DNA of 64,000 nucleotides from Lachnoanaerobaculum saburreum DSM 3986 (lineage in GTDB: Bacteria > Bacillota > Clostridia > Lachnospirales > Lachnospiraceae), in the NCBI RefSeq assembly GCF_000185385.1, contig NZ_GL622296.1:410709-474708 (forward strand), written 5' to 3'. A program made the translations under genes and the position numbers. Positions 1 to 9,209 of this stretch are shown here, in pieces (position 1 is the stretch's first letter; the number at the start of each line of letters is the position of its first letter). Below the pieces are notes generated by a model. That model did no database searches. It was not told the origin of the DNA and saw only the letters and a program-made list of their open reading frames with translations.

Positions 1-596
1 TATTTTTTCCCATCTGATGTGATACATAAATCTTTTATTCCTAAATCCAATCCTATTTTCCCGTTTGTTTTTACAAGTGGACTATGTTCGGTTTCTACAA
101 GAATAGACACATAGTACTTGCCGCTTGGTACCTTAGATATAGTTGCTGCCTTTATCTGACCTGAGAATTTTCTATGTAATTTTATTTTTACCCTTTTTAA
201 TTTTGGCAGCTTTATTCTTCCTCTATCAAAATCTACAGTTATATTCCCATTTGTAAAATTGGTTGTATATGATTTATGATTATCGTGCTTACTCTCAAAC
301 TTCGGATAACCTGCATGTTCTTTGAAAAACTTTTGATAAGCATTATCCATATTATAAATTGCATTTGTTAAAGCAAATTTATCTACTTCTTTTAGCCATT
401 CATAAACTTTTTTCAACTCTCTATTGCAATAATTATTACAATCTGTTTTACTGACAGACTTTTTTTCTTTTTCATAAGCATTTTTTCTGTACGTAAGGGT
501 TTGATTATACACAAAACGACAACAGCCAAATGTCTTTGCTAACTGTATTTCTTGCTCTTTGTTTGGATAAATCCGATATCTATATGCCTTTAACAT
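1..596 (-). CDS. tnpB: TnpB, RNA-guided nuclease of IS200/IS605 element (N-terminal 198 residues)
   Basis: The first 198 codons of a TnpB (OrfB) protein, starting at ATG 596-594 and cut by the window edge. TnpB is the omegaRNA-guided DNA endonuclease, ancestral to Cas12, that helps keep IS605 elements at their sites. The visible part has the typical N-terminus (MLKAYRYRIYPN), the Q-L-A-K-T-F-G-C-C-R-F segment, and the start of the RuvC domain with GLDLGIKDL. The Asp near residue 184 in that motif is the first RuvC catalytic residue. The remaining catalytic residues and the zinc finger lie outside the window, so nuclease competence cannot be judged. It starts 17 bases after the tnpA terminal stop. 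Confidence 0.9.
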   Translation of the reverse strand, partial: MLKAYRYRIYPNKEQEIQLAKTFGCCRFVYNQTLTYRKNAYEKEKKSVSKTDCNNYCNRELKKVYEWLKEVDKFALTNAIYNMDNAYQKFFKEHAGYPKFESKHDNHKSYTTNFTNGNITVDFDRGRIKLPKLKRVKIKLHRKFSGQIKAATISKVPSGKYYVSILVETEHSPLVKTNGKIGLDLGIKDLCITSDGKK

Positions 597-613
597 TAAG
601 CTCACCCGCCTTT

Positions 614-1018
614 CTACCCTTGATTTTCTATATATTGCTTTAACATTTCTTCAGAAACATTGCCTACGCTACAAGCAAAATATCCATCCGCTCAAAATGT
701 ATGTTCTTTCCAAAAATGATTTTTAAGACATTCTGTATGCTTTTTCCATATATGATATGTTGTATAGCTCTTAATTAAATTAACCACTTTACTTATGGAT
801 ATTGTAGGCTCGGTTTCTATCATATAGTGTATATGGTCTTTGTCTGTTTCCATATATTTTATGATTATATTACTCTTTGTGCACATCTCATAAGAAAATT
901 GTTTTATATAATCTGATATTTCTTTTAATACTAAAAGCTTTTTTCTATACTTACATACAAAAATAGTATGATACTGTAATAAATATTTGTGTCTATTCTT
1001 TGATTTCCATACTCCCAT
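614..1018 (-). pseudogene. tnpA: TnpA, IS200/IS605 HUH transposase, interrupted by in-frame TGA
   Basis: A Y1 (HUH) transposase reading frame of 134 codons interrupted by a TGA stop at 692-694. The N-terminal 108 residues contain the metal-binding HIH motif (DHIHYM). After the stop, the same frame continues with ADGYFACSVGN and ends with LKQYIENQG. That tail carries the tyrosine expected to make the covalent DNA link in this family. Relatives have Trp (TGG) where this copy has TGA, so a single G-to-A change explains the stop. The truncated product has the HUH pair but lacks the nucleophile and should be inactive without readthrough. Confidence 0.85.
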
Positions 1019-1053
1019 AACGCTAGTTATGGTATCACAAATATCTATTTTTT

Positions 1054-1094
1054 GCTACCTTACCCCACGTCTAAAGCCGGCGGGTTAAGGTAGC
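1054..1094. repeat. Left-end subterminal palindrome of the IS element
   Basis: GCTACCTTA (1054-1062) pairs with TAAGGTAGC (1086-1094), with a further C-rich/G-rich inner stem. Read on the minus strand, the loop contains GCTTTAGAC. The same loop and stem occur at 38722-38763. This is the imperfect hairpin recognised by TnpA at IS200/IS605 ends. It overlaps the last codons of the lysR gene. Confidence 0.85.
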
Positions 1095-1999
1095 ATTATT
1101 TCAAATTTTTCGTCACATATAAGCTCTCGTATATAATCTATAAGCAGTTTTATCTCAGGAACTATCTTTTTTGAATTCATATAGTGTAATGAAAAATATC
1201 TTTTTCTTGCGCTCTCAAGCGGGTAGGTGATTATCTGATCACCGGATGAAAGATTTTTCATTGAAAATCTTGAACATATGCTTATTCCGACACCTCCTAC
1301 TATCATATGCTTTATAGCTTCAAGGTCATTTGTCTGTACAACAATATTCAATTCGGTTTTACTTATTCCAAGACTTTCAAGCAGCTTATTTGCTATAAAC
1401 TGTGTACCTGAACCGTTTGCCCGTAAAATCATAGGATACTTCAATATATCCGATATTTTGGCATTATCGGCTTTTAATTGCTTATATTCATCTGTAGCAG
1501 GTGTGACAAGCATAAGATGATCGCTGCATACCTTTATACTTTCACAAAACGGAGAACTTATATCTTTACCTGTAAATGCTATATCCATAGTGCCGTTCAG
1601 TAAAAGTTCCGCTATTTCATCACTGCCGCCCTGCCAAATACTGAAATGAATTTCAGGGTGTTTTTGCCTGAAGTCGGATATTATCTGCGGCAAAATATAT
1701 GTAGACGGAATGGAGGATGCTCCGATATGTATCAATTTCTTTGTCGTCTGCTGTAGTGAGAGTATTGCCTGATCTTTTGTTGCCACTATTTTTCTGGCAT
1801 ACGCAAGAAAAGTTTCACCCTCAGGTGTGAGAGTAATTGACTTTGTGGTGCGAAGAAGCAACTTCTTGCCGAGGTCATCTTCAAGATTTTGTATATGTGA
1901 ACTCACAGTTGACTGTGACAGATATAAATACTTTGCCGCCTGTGAGAAACTCTTCAGTTCCGCTGTGGCAACAAAAGCTTCCAATTGTCTAAATTCCAT
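1085..1999 (-). CDS. LysR-family transcriptional regulator
   Basis: A 304-residue LysR-type DNA-binding regulator. The N-terminal winged helix-turn-helix spans residues 1-60 (FSQAAKYLYLSQSTVSSHI, then the TPEG turn), followed by a periplasmic-binding-protein-like effector domain from about residue 88. The start ATG (1999-1997) is preceded by AAGGAG. The last codons (ATG CTA CCT TAA) lie in the left end of the adjacent IS element, so the C-terminal M-L-P and the stop codon come from the insertion; how many native residues were lost is unknown. No divergent metabolic target gene is visible (tRNA-Lys follows on the other strand), so the effector cannot be inferred. The QGGSDEIAELLLNG segment is the usual effector-domain region. 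Confidence 0.9.
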   Translation of the reverse strand: MEFRQLEAFVATAELKSFSQAAKYLYLSQSTVSSHIQNLEDDLGKKLLLRTTKSITLTPEGETFLAYARKIVATKDQAILSLQQTTKKLIHIGASSIPSTYILPQIISDFRQKHPEIHFSIWQGGSDEIAELLLNGTMDIAFTGKDISSPFCESIKVCSDHLMLVTPATDEYKQLKADNAKISDILKYPMILRANGSGTQFIANKLLESLGISKTELNIVVQTNDLEAIKHMIVGGVGISICSRFSMKNLSSGDQIITYPLESARKRYFSLHYMNSKKIVPEIKLLIDYIRELICDEKFEIMLP

Positions 2000-2113
2000 G
2001 GTGGTCTCCTTAGGTAAGATTTTATTTTTTAATATGGTAAAACCTGTAAATAAGGCTAAAAAACTGCCTGAAAAAATCCTTCCTGAAAACTTTTGATTTT
2101 TTTTGAAAAAGTG

Positions 2114-2142
2114 TTGACAGATTTATACATGTATTGTATTAT
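2114..2142 (+). promoter_or_regulatory. Promoter of tRNA-Lys
   Basis: TTGACA (2114-2119), 17-base spacer, TATTAT (2137-2142), placed about 48 bases before the mature tRNA 5' end. This is a near-consensus SigA promoter, as expected for a stable RNA. Confidence 0.75.
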
Positions 2143-2190
2143 ATCAAAGTGCCCAACAAACAGCAAGCACAAAAGAGAAAAATTAAATAT

Positions 2191-2263
2191 GCGCCTTTAG
2201 CTCAGTTGGTAGAGCAGTAGACTCTTAATCTATTTGTCCAGGGTTCGAGTCCCTGAAGGCGCA
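2191..2263 (+). tRNA. tRNA-Lys (CTT)
   Basis: The cloverleaf is complete: acceptor GCGCCTT/AAGGCGC, D stem GCTC/GAGC, anticodon stem GTAGA/TCTAT around anticodon CTT (2224-2226), and T arm with GGTTCGAGTCC. Discriminator base A at 2263; CCA is not encoded. It reads AAG codons. Confidence 0.97.
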
Positions 2264-2264
2264 T

Positions 2265-2312
2265 TGAAGGTCCTACTTGATAGACAGTGAGCTATTGGGA
2301 AGGACTTTTTTA
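2265..2312 (+). terminator. Terminator after tRNA-Lys
   Basis: GTCCT near 2270 pairs with AGGAC near 2301, with an inner GATAG/CTATT stem, followed by a run of T. The T run overlaps the -35 region of the pfkA promoter. Confidence 0.65.
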
Positions 2313-2341
2313 TTGTATAATGAATAAAATTAAGGTATAAT
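2313..2341 (+). promoter_or_regulatory. Candidate pfkA promoter
   Basis: TTGTAT (2313-2318), 17-base spacer, TATAAT (2336-2341), about 65 bases before the pfkA start codon and just past the tRNA terminator. Confidence 0.55.
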
Positions 2342-2405
2342 TAAATACAATGCTAAAATTTTGAAGCAGTAAATTCGTTTCGACTTTGTGCAAAAGGAGT
2401 TATAT

Positions 2406-3488
2406 ATGCTAAGAGTTGGTATGCTAACCAGTGGAGGAGATTGCCAGGCATTGAATGCAACAATGCGCGGTGTGGCAAAGAGTCTATACAAATCTGATAA
2501 GGAAGTGGAGATAACAGGTTTTCTAAACGGATATAGAGGACTTATGTATGGTGAATACAGGGTGATGAAGCCCTCGGATTTTTCAGGTATATTAACCACA
2601 GGTGGAACTATGCTTGGAACCAGCAGACAGCCTTTTAAGCTTATGAGAGAGCCGGATGAAAACGGTATGGATAAAGTAGAGGCAATGAAGGCTAATTATA
2701 ATAAGCTGAAACTGGATTGCCTTGTAGTACTGGGCGGAAACGGCTCACAAAAGACAGCCAATCTTTTAAGTGAAGAAGGATTGAATGTTGTAGGACTGCC
2801 AAAGACTATTGACAATGATATATACGGTACAGATATGACCTTCGGCTTTCAAAGTGCGGTGGAGATAGCCACCAATGCAATTGATTGTATACATACTACA
2901 GCGGCTTCACATAGTAGAGTGTTTATTGTGGAAGTGATGGGACATAAGGTGGGTTGGCTGACACTGTATGCCGGACTTGCAGGCGGTGCGGATATAATAC
3001 TTATACCTGAGATACCGTATGATATCAAAAAGATTGCGGATGCCATAAGACTTAGAGAAGCGGACGGAAAGAGATTTACTATACTTGCCGTAGCGGAGGG
3101 AGCAATCTCAAAAGAAGATGCCGCTCTTTCAAAAAAAGAATTAAAAAAGAAAAGACTGAAGAATGCAGGAAGATATCCGTCTATAAGTTATGAGATAGGA
3201 GATATTTTAAGCGGTGAGACAGGTGTAGAGGTAAGAGTGACGGTTCCGGGACATACACAAAGAGGCGGAACTCCAAATCCTTTTGACAGAGCATTGTCTA
3301 CCAGACTTGGAGCACATGGGGCGGAACTGATACTTAAAAAGCAGTATGGCAGACTGGTAGTACTAAGGGGTACCGAAGTCACGGATATCCTGCTTAGTGA
3401 GTCCGCCGGCAAATTAAAATATGTGGATCCGGAGTCTACACTGGTAAATGAAGCCAGACTTGTGGGAATAAGCTTTGGTGACAGGTAG
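2406..3488 (+). CDS. pfkA: 6-phosphofructokinase (group III-like)
   Basis: Phosphorylates fructose 6-phosphate to fructose 1,6-bisphosphate in glycolysis. The 360-residue protein has the nucleotide loop GGDCQALN (10-17), GGNGS (110-114), the catalytic PKTIDND loop (132-138) and the substrate-binding VEVMGHKVGW. Gly in the second GGNGS position corresponds to residue 104 of the Bacillus enzyme, where Gly marks ATP rather than PPi use. The preceding residue is Asn where classical ATP enzymes have the metal-binding Asp103. Start: ATG 2406 follows AAAGGAG; an upstream in-frame GTG at 2388 precedes that Shine-Dalgarno and is rejected. The phosphoryl donor is inferred, not proven. Confidence 0.9.
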   Translation: MLRVGMLTSGGDCQALNATMRGVAKSLYKSDKEVEITGFLNGYRGLMYGEYRVMKPSDFSGILTTGGTMLGTSRQPFKLMREPDENGMDKVEAMKANYNKLKLDCLVVLGGNGSQKTANLLSEEGLNVVGLPKTIDNDIYGTDMTFGFQSAVEIATNAIDCIHTTAASHSRVFIVEVMGHKVGWLTLYAGLAGGADIILIPEIPYDIKKIADAIRLREADGKRFTILAVAEGAISKEDAALSKKELKKKRLKNAGRYPSISYEIGDILSGETGVEVRVTVPGHTQRGGTPNPFDRALSTRLGAHGAELILKKQYGRLVVLRGTEVTDILLSESAGKLKYVDPESTLVNEARLVGISFGDR

Positions 3489-3499
3489 AAAGGGAGCAG

Positions 3500-5047
3500 A
3501 TGGCTTATACAGCATTATATAGGAAGTTTCGACCTTCAAATTTTGATGAGGTAGTAGGTCAGGAAGCTATAACAAAGACATTAAAGAACCAGTTAAGAAC
3601 AGGGAGAGTATCACATGCATATCTTTTCTGCGGCACAAGAGGTACGGGAAAGACAAGTATCGCCAAAATAATGGCAAGGGCACTTAACTGTGAACATCCT
3701 ACAGAGGCGGGTCCATGTAATGAATGTCCCACATGTAAGTCAATACTTAATGAAACTTCCATCAATGTGGTGGAGATAGATGCGGCCTCAAATAACGGTG
3801 TGGACAATATCAGAGATATCAAAGAGCAGGTACAGTATCCGCCTACCTTCGGCAGGTATAAGGTTTTTATAATAGACGAGGTGCATATGCTCTCAGGCGG
3901 AGCATTTAATGCACTTTTAAAGACTCTTGAAGAACCGCCGCAATATGTTATATTTATTCTGGCAACTACAGAGGTACATAAGATACCTGTTACGGTACTG
4001 TCAAGATGTCAAAGATATGACTTTAAACGAATCGGTATAGATACTATATCACAAAGACTTAAGACTCTTTGTAAGAGCGAGGGGGTTGATATAGAAGACA
4101 GGGCTGTTGACTATATAGCAAAGGCGGCTGACGGTGCGATGAGAGATGCACTCAGTCTTTTGGATGAGTGCATTTCATTTCTGCAAAATGAAAAGATAAC
4201 TTTTGATGCGGTGCTTGATATACTGGGTGCATCAGATATAAGTATTTTTAATAAACTCCTTGATGATATCATTGACGGAAATACTGTAGAAGTTTTAAAT
4301 ATCTTAAATGATGCTATAGTGGACGGCAAGGAGATCGGACAGTTTGTGACTGATTTTTTGTGGTATCTGAGAAATATATTGATACTTAAGTCCACTAATA
4401 ACGACAGTTCTTTGGTGGATATGTCACAACAAAACCTGCAAAATTTAAAAGAAAAGGCGGATGCCGTTTCAAAAGAGACTTTGATGCGCTATATCAGAAA
4501 CTTGTCTGAGCTTTCAAACAAATTGAAGTATGCCTCTCAAAAAAGAGTTGTGGCGGAGCTTGAGTTTATAAGGATTATGACACCGCAGATGGAGAATAAT
4601 CTTGACAGTATACTTGACAGACTCTCAAGGCTTGAATCAGGTACCGTAATACAAAGTGCCGGCAATATAAAAGTGACAGAGCCTGTAAAAGAAGAGATTG
4701 TAGAGCTTCCCAAGGCTACCTATGATGACTTTATGGCTGTAAAAAAAGATTGGAACAGCATAGTAGAGAATATAGGCGGTAAGGCAGGCGGTGTTTACAG
4801 GGAAGCGACGGTGGAGCCGCTTAAATCAGGCGGAATCAATGTCATTTTTTTCAGTAAGATGTATTATGATATGGGAAGCGGTGAGAGTACCGTCCTTGAT
4901 TTACATTCATATTTGAGTGAAAAATATGGAAAAGATATTGCAATCGAAGTCTCTTTAAGAGAAAATAAGGTTGCACAAAATACAAGATATGTTTCAATAG
5001 ATGAAGCACAATCTAAGATAAATATGCATATTGATATAGAACAGTAA
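3500..5047 (+). CDS. dnaX: DNA polymerase III subunit gamma/tau
   Basis: ATPase of the clamp-loader complex, which loads the sliding clamp and tethers polymerase cores at the fork. The 515-residue protein has Walker A GTRGTGKT (45-52), a zinc-binding Cys set at residues 64, 73, 76 and 79, DEVH (126-129) and the SRC sensor/arginine finger (168-170). The tau-like C-terminal extension is short. The start is preceded by GGGAG. It heads a compact run with ybaB and recR, the usual dnaX-ybaB-recR order of Gram-positive bacteria. Confidence 0.96.
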   Translation: MAYTALYRKFRPSNFDEVVGQEAITKTLKNQLRTGRVSHAYLFCGTRGTGKTSIAKIMARALNCEHPTEAGPCNECPTCKSILNETSINVVEIDAASNNGVDNIRDIKEQVQYPPTFGRYKVFIIDEVHMLSGGAFNALLKTLEEPPQYVIFILATTEVHKIPVTVLSRCQRYDFKRIGIDTISQRLKTLCKSEGVDIEDRAVDYIAKAADGAMRDALSLLDECISFLQNEKITFDAVLDILGASDISIFNKLLDDIIDGNTVEVLNILNDAIVDGKEIGQFVTDFLWYLRNILILKSTNNDSSLVDMSQQNLQNLKEKADAVSKETLMRYIRNLSELSNKLKYASQKRVVAELEFIRIMTPQMENNLDSILDRLSRLESGTVIQSAGNIKVTEPVKEEIVELPKATYDDFMAVKKDWNSIVENIGGKAGGVYREATVEPLKSGGINVIFFSKMYYDMGSGESTVLDLHSYLSEKYGKDIAIEVSLRENKVAQNTRYVSIDEAQSKINMHIDIEQ

Positions 5048-5058
5048 GGAGATTTTTT

Positions 5059-5403
5059 ATGGCAAAGCGTGGAGGTTTCGGCGCAGGCATGATGCCCGGA
5101 AATATAAACCAGTTGATGAAACAGGCTCAGAAGATGCAAAAGCAGATGGAAGAGCAAAGTGCGGCATTTGAGTCAAAGGAGTTTTGTGCAAGTGCAGGCG
5201 GAGGTGCGGTAAGTATAACTGTTTCAGGTAAAAAAGAGGTCACAAAGGTTTCTATAGATAAGGAAGTGGTAGACCCTGATGATGTAGAGATGTTGGAAGA
5301 TTTGATAATGGCAGCTGCAAATGAAGCTCTTAGAAAGATGGAAGAAGAACATTCCGCACTTATGGGAGGAATTGCAGGCGGAGCGGGAAAGCTGCCATTC
5401 TAA
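5059..5403 (+). CDS. YbaB/EbfC nucleoid-associated protein
   Basis: A 114-residue member of the YbaB/EbfC family, small dimeric DNA-binding proteins usually encoded between dnaX and recR. The N-terminus is glycine-rich with a long helix ([18 protein letters not shown]-like heptads), then the conserved [15 protein letters not shown] strand region and a C-terminal helix with the EALRKMEEE pattern. AAGGAG precedes ATG 5059. The stop overlaps the recR start as TAATG (5401-5405), suggesting translational coupling. Confidence 0.93.
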   Translation: MAKRGGFGAGMMPGNINQLMKQAQKMQKQMEEQSAAFESKEFCASAGGGAVSITVSGKKEVTKVSIDKEVVDPDDVEMLEDLIMAAANEALRKMEEEHSALMGGIAGGAGKLPF

Positions 5404-5999
5404 TGGATTATTATAGCAGTCATATCAGCAAGCTTATAGAGGAACTTTCAAAGCTACCGGGAGTAGGTGCAAAGTCCGCACAAAGGCTTGCTTTTCACAT
5501 AATAGGAATGTCAAGTGAACAGGTAGAGTCATTGTCCGATGCCATAAAGGATGCAAAAGGCAATGTACATTATTGTAATGAATGCTGTACCCTGACAGAT
5601 GGAGACATCTGTCCTATATGTGCCAATGAGAGAAGAGATCATAAGACCATAATGGTAGTGGAAAACACAAGAGATTTGGCCGCATATGAAAAGACGGGAA
5701 AATATAACGGTGTATACCATGTACTGCATGGTGCAATATCGCCGATGCTTGGAATAGGTCCGGCAGATATAAAGTTAAAAGAGCTGATAAAAAGACTTGA
5801 AGGCGATGTAAATGAAGTGATTATCGCTACAAATTCTACGCTTGAGGGAGAGACCACAGCAATGTATATAGCGAAACTTATAAAGCCCACAGGTATAGAG
5901 GTGAGCAGGATAGCAAGTGGAGTCCCGGTTGGCGGGGATTTAGAATATATTGATGAAGTGACTCTTTTAAGAGCGCTTGAGGGAAGACGAACGCTGTAA
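5403..5999 (+). CDS. recR: Recombination mediator RecR
   Basis: Acts with RecO and RecF to load RecA at gaps during recombinational repair. The 198-residue protein has the N-terminal helix-hairpin-helix ([16 protein letters not shown]), a zinc finger with Cys 58, 61, 70 and 73, and a Toprim domain from about residue 81 ([12 protein letters not shown]). The length is normal for the family. The start codon overlaps the ybaB stop codon. Confidence 0.96.
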   Translation: MDYYSSHISKLIEELSKLPGVGAKSAQRLAFHIIGMSSEQVESLSDAIKDAKGNVHYCNECCTLTDGDICPICANERRDHKTIMVVENTRDLAAYEKTGKYNGVYHVLHGAISPMLGIGPADIKLKELIKRLEGDVNEVIIATNSTLEGETTAMYIAKLIKPTGIEVSRIASGVPVGGDLEYIDEVTLLRALEGRRTL

Positions 6000-6038
6000 G
6001 TGTTCTGTAATCAAAAAATCTTGAGGTTTGGTGCAAGC

Positions 6039-9000
6039 ATGGATAAATATGAATTTGATTTAAAGGTTGAACAACTGAATAAGTTGGTGAAAAGTGGCGA
6101 CTACAAAGCCGCTATGAGGATCACAGATACAATCGACTGGAGAAGGGTCCATAAGGCGGAATTATTGGCGACAGTTTCTGAGGTCTATGAAAAAAATAAT
6201 GAATATAAAGAAGCCAGAGATATATTGCTTTTGTCTTATGACAGGGCACCGGTAGGTAAGAGGATTCTTTACAAACTTGCAATGCTTGCAATAAAGCTGG
6301 GGGATATTGAAGAGGCACAAGCCTATTATAAGGAGTATACCGAGATTTCACCTCAAGACAGCAGAAAGTATCTGATGGAATATTACATTGCCGATGCCAA
6401 GGGCGAGAACATCAATAAGAAGATAAGAATTCTGGAAAAATATAATGATATTGAAAGAACGGATGAGCAGTGGAAATTTGAACTGGCACAGCTTTATGCC
6501 AAAGTAGGCAGAATAGATGATTGTGTCAAGACATGTGATGAGATAATGCTCCTTTTTGGAGTGGGAGAATATGTAGATAAGGCTGCGGCACTTAAAGAAT
6601 CTACAGGCTGTCCGCTAAGTTCAAAGCAACTTGAACTGGTGGAAAATAAGGAATATTATGAGGAAAGGCTCAACATTCTTGCTGAAAAGTATGAGAGCGG
6701 GGATAGGGATAATTATCCGAATCTAAACCTTGATGATATGAGTGCATATAAGCCGAGAGAAGATAAGAAGACTACAATAAACCTTGGCAGTGAAGAACCG
6801 GATGTTGGCACTCCTATAAGTAAGGAACTTTTTCCAAGAAACGGAGGAGTAAATGAAGCCAGAATATCAGAGACTACATTTAAGGGGGAGAGTGTGAACC
6901 CGGAATTTGAATTAGAGCTGAAAAGAGCTATAGCTATTACAAAGGCCAATTTAGATGAGATGAATAAGAATGAGGGCCATTCTTCTATGGAAGAGATAGA
7001 TGAAGAGGTCAGAGCACGCATGGAGAAGGTGGAAAGGATAAAGCATGGCAGATTTATCTCTCCTCCCGTGATGTCGGAAAGAAGAAAAACAAGAATCAGC
7101 AATTACTTTGACAGTATGGGTCTGCCGAGAACTTATTTCAACAGAGCAGAGAATGATGATATGGAGATTGAGGCAAAGACATGGATTAGTGATGATTCGG
7201 AAGAACAACCTATAGAACAGTATGCAGAACAGTATACAGAACAGTCTTTAGAACAACCTGTAAATGAGCTTGTAACAGGGGAAATATATCCCAATACGGA
7301 TGAGCCTGTAAAGCCGGATAAGGAAGGATATGATGAAGGATATGATGACGGTTTAAAAACGACACCTGACATAAGCAATATAAAAGATGAGGAAAACTCT
7401 AAAGATGAGGTGATAAGTGAACCGGCGGATATCGGTACAAATAATACAAAAGATAATGTCGAGGCTGAAAAAGAACCGCAACAAAATATCACCGTAACGG
7501 AGACCGCATCCACAAAGGTATTGGAAAACTATGTACCGGAAAAGAAAGCACCTATATTTGACAGTGACGATTTGATAAACAGCTATTATGATGAAGAAAC
7601 GGAGACAGGAGTGCCTACCGTTTCAGGTGTAATTGCACAGATAAAAGAGCAAAAAGATGTGGTACAAAGCAGTATAAGGAGTGAGTCCAAAATGGAGGTG
7701 GTGGATGATGAAGAGGTGTACTACACTAAGGAGGAGAGAACCTTTGTAACCAAGGTAAAAAAGGGAGAGGTTCCAAAGGAAATCATAGTGGAGCCTAGAG
7801 TAGAAATAGAGGATTATGATAAGACCATAACTGTAGAGGAAAAAGAAGACAGTGATGATGTTATAAAAGATGACGGGGTTGTAGAAGAGGAAAATGATAT
7901 AAAAAAAACGGCTGAAAAGGAAATTAAGCCTTCAGCCGAAAGGATACAAATTGCAACAAAAACGGAGCCTGAGGATATAAAAAGGGCTGTAGAGAAAAAT
8001 ATTTCCAAGCCGGAAAAAGAAAACTCGGATAATGTTGTTATTGAAGAAAGTGAAAGAGAAATCACCGATAGAGAGGATAAGGAGACAAAATTGCCTGTGC
8101 ATGGTAAAGAAACGAAAGCAAAGGCAACAAAGCAAAGAGAAGAAAAGGAGTTCCTGATGAGAAGACCGGGTTCTATAGTTGTAGAGGGAATAACGGCACA
8201 AAAAGCACTTGAAAATGCTATAGAGGTATTAAAAGAAGTAAATGCACTTACAAAGATAAAGCGTCCCGTATTAAAGATAGGGGCTGTAAGTCTCAATGCA
8301 AGAGGAGTAAAAAACTCTATTGACAAGATAAAGGGTAAGGATCTTATTATTGTAGAGGCGGGAGAGCTTGATGATAAGACTATCGGAGAACTTATAGAGT
8401 TTATTAAGGACGGTAAGGAAACGGTAGTATTTTCAGATACGGCAGAGGGTATTGAAAATCTTCTAAAAGCAAATGAACTATTACATGGCATGAGCCTTGT
8501 ACTTAGAGAAGAAGAGGTACCTGTAAAAAGAAAGAATATTGTAGCCAATATTGTAATCAAGGAAAAAGAAGATAAAAGACCTCAAAAATCCGTAAATGAA
8601 GAAATTGAAATCACTGAAAGGGAGACGGTGCAACCTGAAATAAATACAGAAAATAAGCAACCGGATCTTAACTCAGGTTTTGAATCGGACTTTGACAATG
8701 TAGAGAAAATTTTGAAACAAATTTATGGTGATGAAAATATCAAGCTGGATATAAAAGAGATTGGCAGTGCAGACACAATATCAGTCTATTCACCGCAAAG
8801 GGAACAAAGAGAAGAGATACCAAATGCCGTGTTTACAGAGCCAAAGGAAAATATTGAAGCTGTTGATGCGGACTATAGGGAGGTAGAGTCTAAAGATATA
8901 CCGCCGGCAGATACCGGAGCGGTTACACAAGATAATATGCCGATAGGGTTAAATCAGTTTATCTCATATGCGGTTGACTATGTAAAGGAGATAGAATGTG

Positions 9001-9209
9001 TACTTTCAGGCAGAGCGGAGGACGCTATAGAAGAAAGAGCGGACTATATGAGGGAAGACGGTACACCTCTGACAAAGAAAAATGCCAGAAACTTAGTTGA
9101 CCATGCCGCAGATATAGCTGAGAAGGCAAGCATGCTTAAGGCGATATTTAAACCTAAATATGATAAGGACGGCAGGTTGATTTTAAGAGAGGAGCATTTT
9201 AAAATATAA
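6039..9209 (+). CDS. Large acidic TPR-repeat protein of unknown function
   Basis: Function not recognised. The start is most likely ATG 6039, giving 1056 residues; a GTG at 6000 directly after the recR stop is a less likely alternative. Residues 1-200 look like TPR-type helical pairs (KSGDYKAAMRITDTI, NEYKEARDILLLSY, GDIEEAQAYYKEY). A very acidic, low-complexity middle contains short EQ-rich repeats (DNA 7200-7260) and many E/K/D tracts, typical of disorder. A compact stretch around 8155-8520 (KIKGKDLIIVEAGELDD) looks folded. A helical tail follows (YAVDYVKEIECVLSG). No signal peptide or membrane segment is seen. Its stop overlaps the cvpA start (TAATG), so it may be linked to envelope functions, but that is only context. 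Confidence 0.85.
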   Translation: MDKYEFDLKVEQLNKLVKSGDYKAAMRITDTIDWRRVHKAELLATVSEVYEKNNEYKEARDILLLSYDRAPVGKRILYKLAMLAIKLGDIEEAQAYYKEYTEISPQDSRKYLMEYYIADAKGENINKKIRILEKYNDIERTDEQWKFELAQLYAKVGRIDDCVKTCDEIMLLFGVGEYVDKAAALKESTGCPLSSKQLELVENKEYYEERLNILAEKYESGDRDNYPNLNLDDMSAYKPREDKKTTINLGSEEPDVGTPISKELFPRNGGVNEARISETTFKGESVNPEFELELKRAIAITKANLDEMNKNEGHSSMEEIDEEVRARMEKVERIKHGRFISPPVMSERRKTRISNYFDSMGLPRTYFNRAENDDMEIEAKTWISDDSEEQPIEQYAEQYTEQSLEQPVNELVTGEIYPNTDEPVKPDKEGYDEGYDDGLKTTPDISNIKDEENSKDEVISEPADIGTNNTKDNVEAEKEPQQNITVTETASTKVLENYVPEKKAPIFDSDDLINSYYDEETETGVPTVSGVIAQIKEQKDVVQSSIRSESKMEVVDDEEVYYTKEERTFVTKVKKGEVPKEIIVEPRVEIEDYDKTITVEEKEDSDDVIKDDGVVEEENDIKKTAEKEIKPSAERIQIATKTEPEDIKRAVEKNISKPEKENSDNVVIEESEREITDREDKETKLPVHGKETKAKATKQREEKEFLMRRPGSIVVEGITAQKALENAIEVLKEVNALTKIKRPVLKIGAVSLNARGVKNSIDKIKGKDLIIVEAGELDDKTIGELIEFIKDGKETVVFSDTAEGIENLLKANELLHGMSLVLREEEVPVKRKNIVANIVIKEKEDKRPQKSVNEEIEITERETVQPEINTENKQPDLNSGFESDFDNVEKILKQIYGDENIKLDIKEIGSADTISVYSPQREQREEIPNAVFTEPKENIEAVDADYREVESKDIPPADTGAVTQDNMPIGLNQFISYAVDYVKEIECVLSGRAEDAIEERADYMREDGTPLTKKNARNLVDHAADIAEKASMLKAIFKPKYDKDGRLILREEHFKI

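Larger units (their letters stand above)
1..1100 (-). mobile_element. IS200/IS605-family element, left-end portion (partial)
   Basis: A transposon of the single-strand, HUH-transposase type, read on the minus strand. From its left end (position 1100) it carries a subterminal palindrome, tnpA and then tnpB, which leaves the window at base 1. The left end lies next to TTTGA (minus strand, 1101-1105), the same pentanucleotide that borders the related miniature element at 38716. The omegaRNA and right end are outside the window. The left-end boundary is inferred by comparing the two copies and could be off by a few bases. Confidence 0.85.

Noticed and set aside
692-694. TGA in tnpA read as selenocysteine or as a recoded Trp
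   Set aside because: No supporting structure after the codon, and a TGG-to-TGA mutation is simpler; other genes here use TGA as a normal stop.
7814-8560. A 248-codon minus-strand frame inside the acidic TPR gene
   Set aside because: Ser/Phe-rich antisense shadow of an AT-rich, charged coding region; no ribosome site and no recognisable domain.
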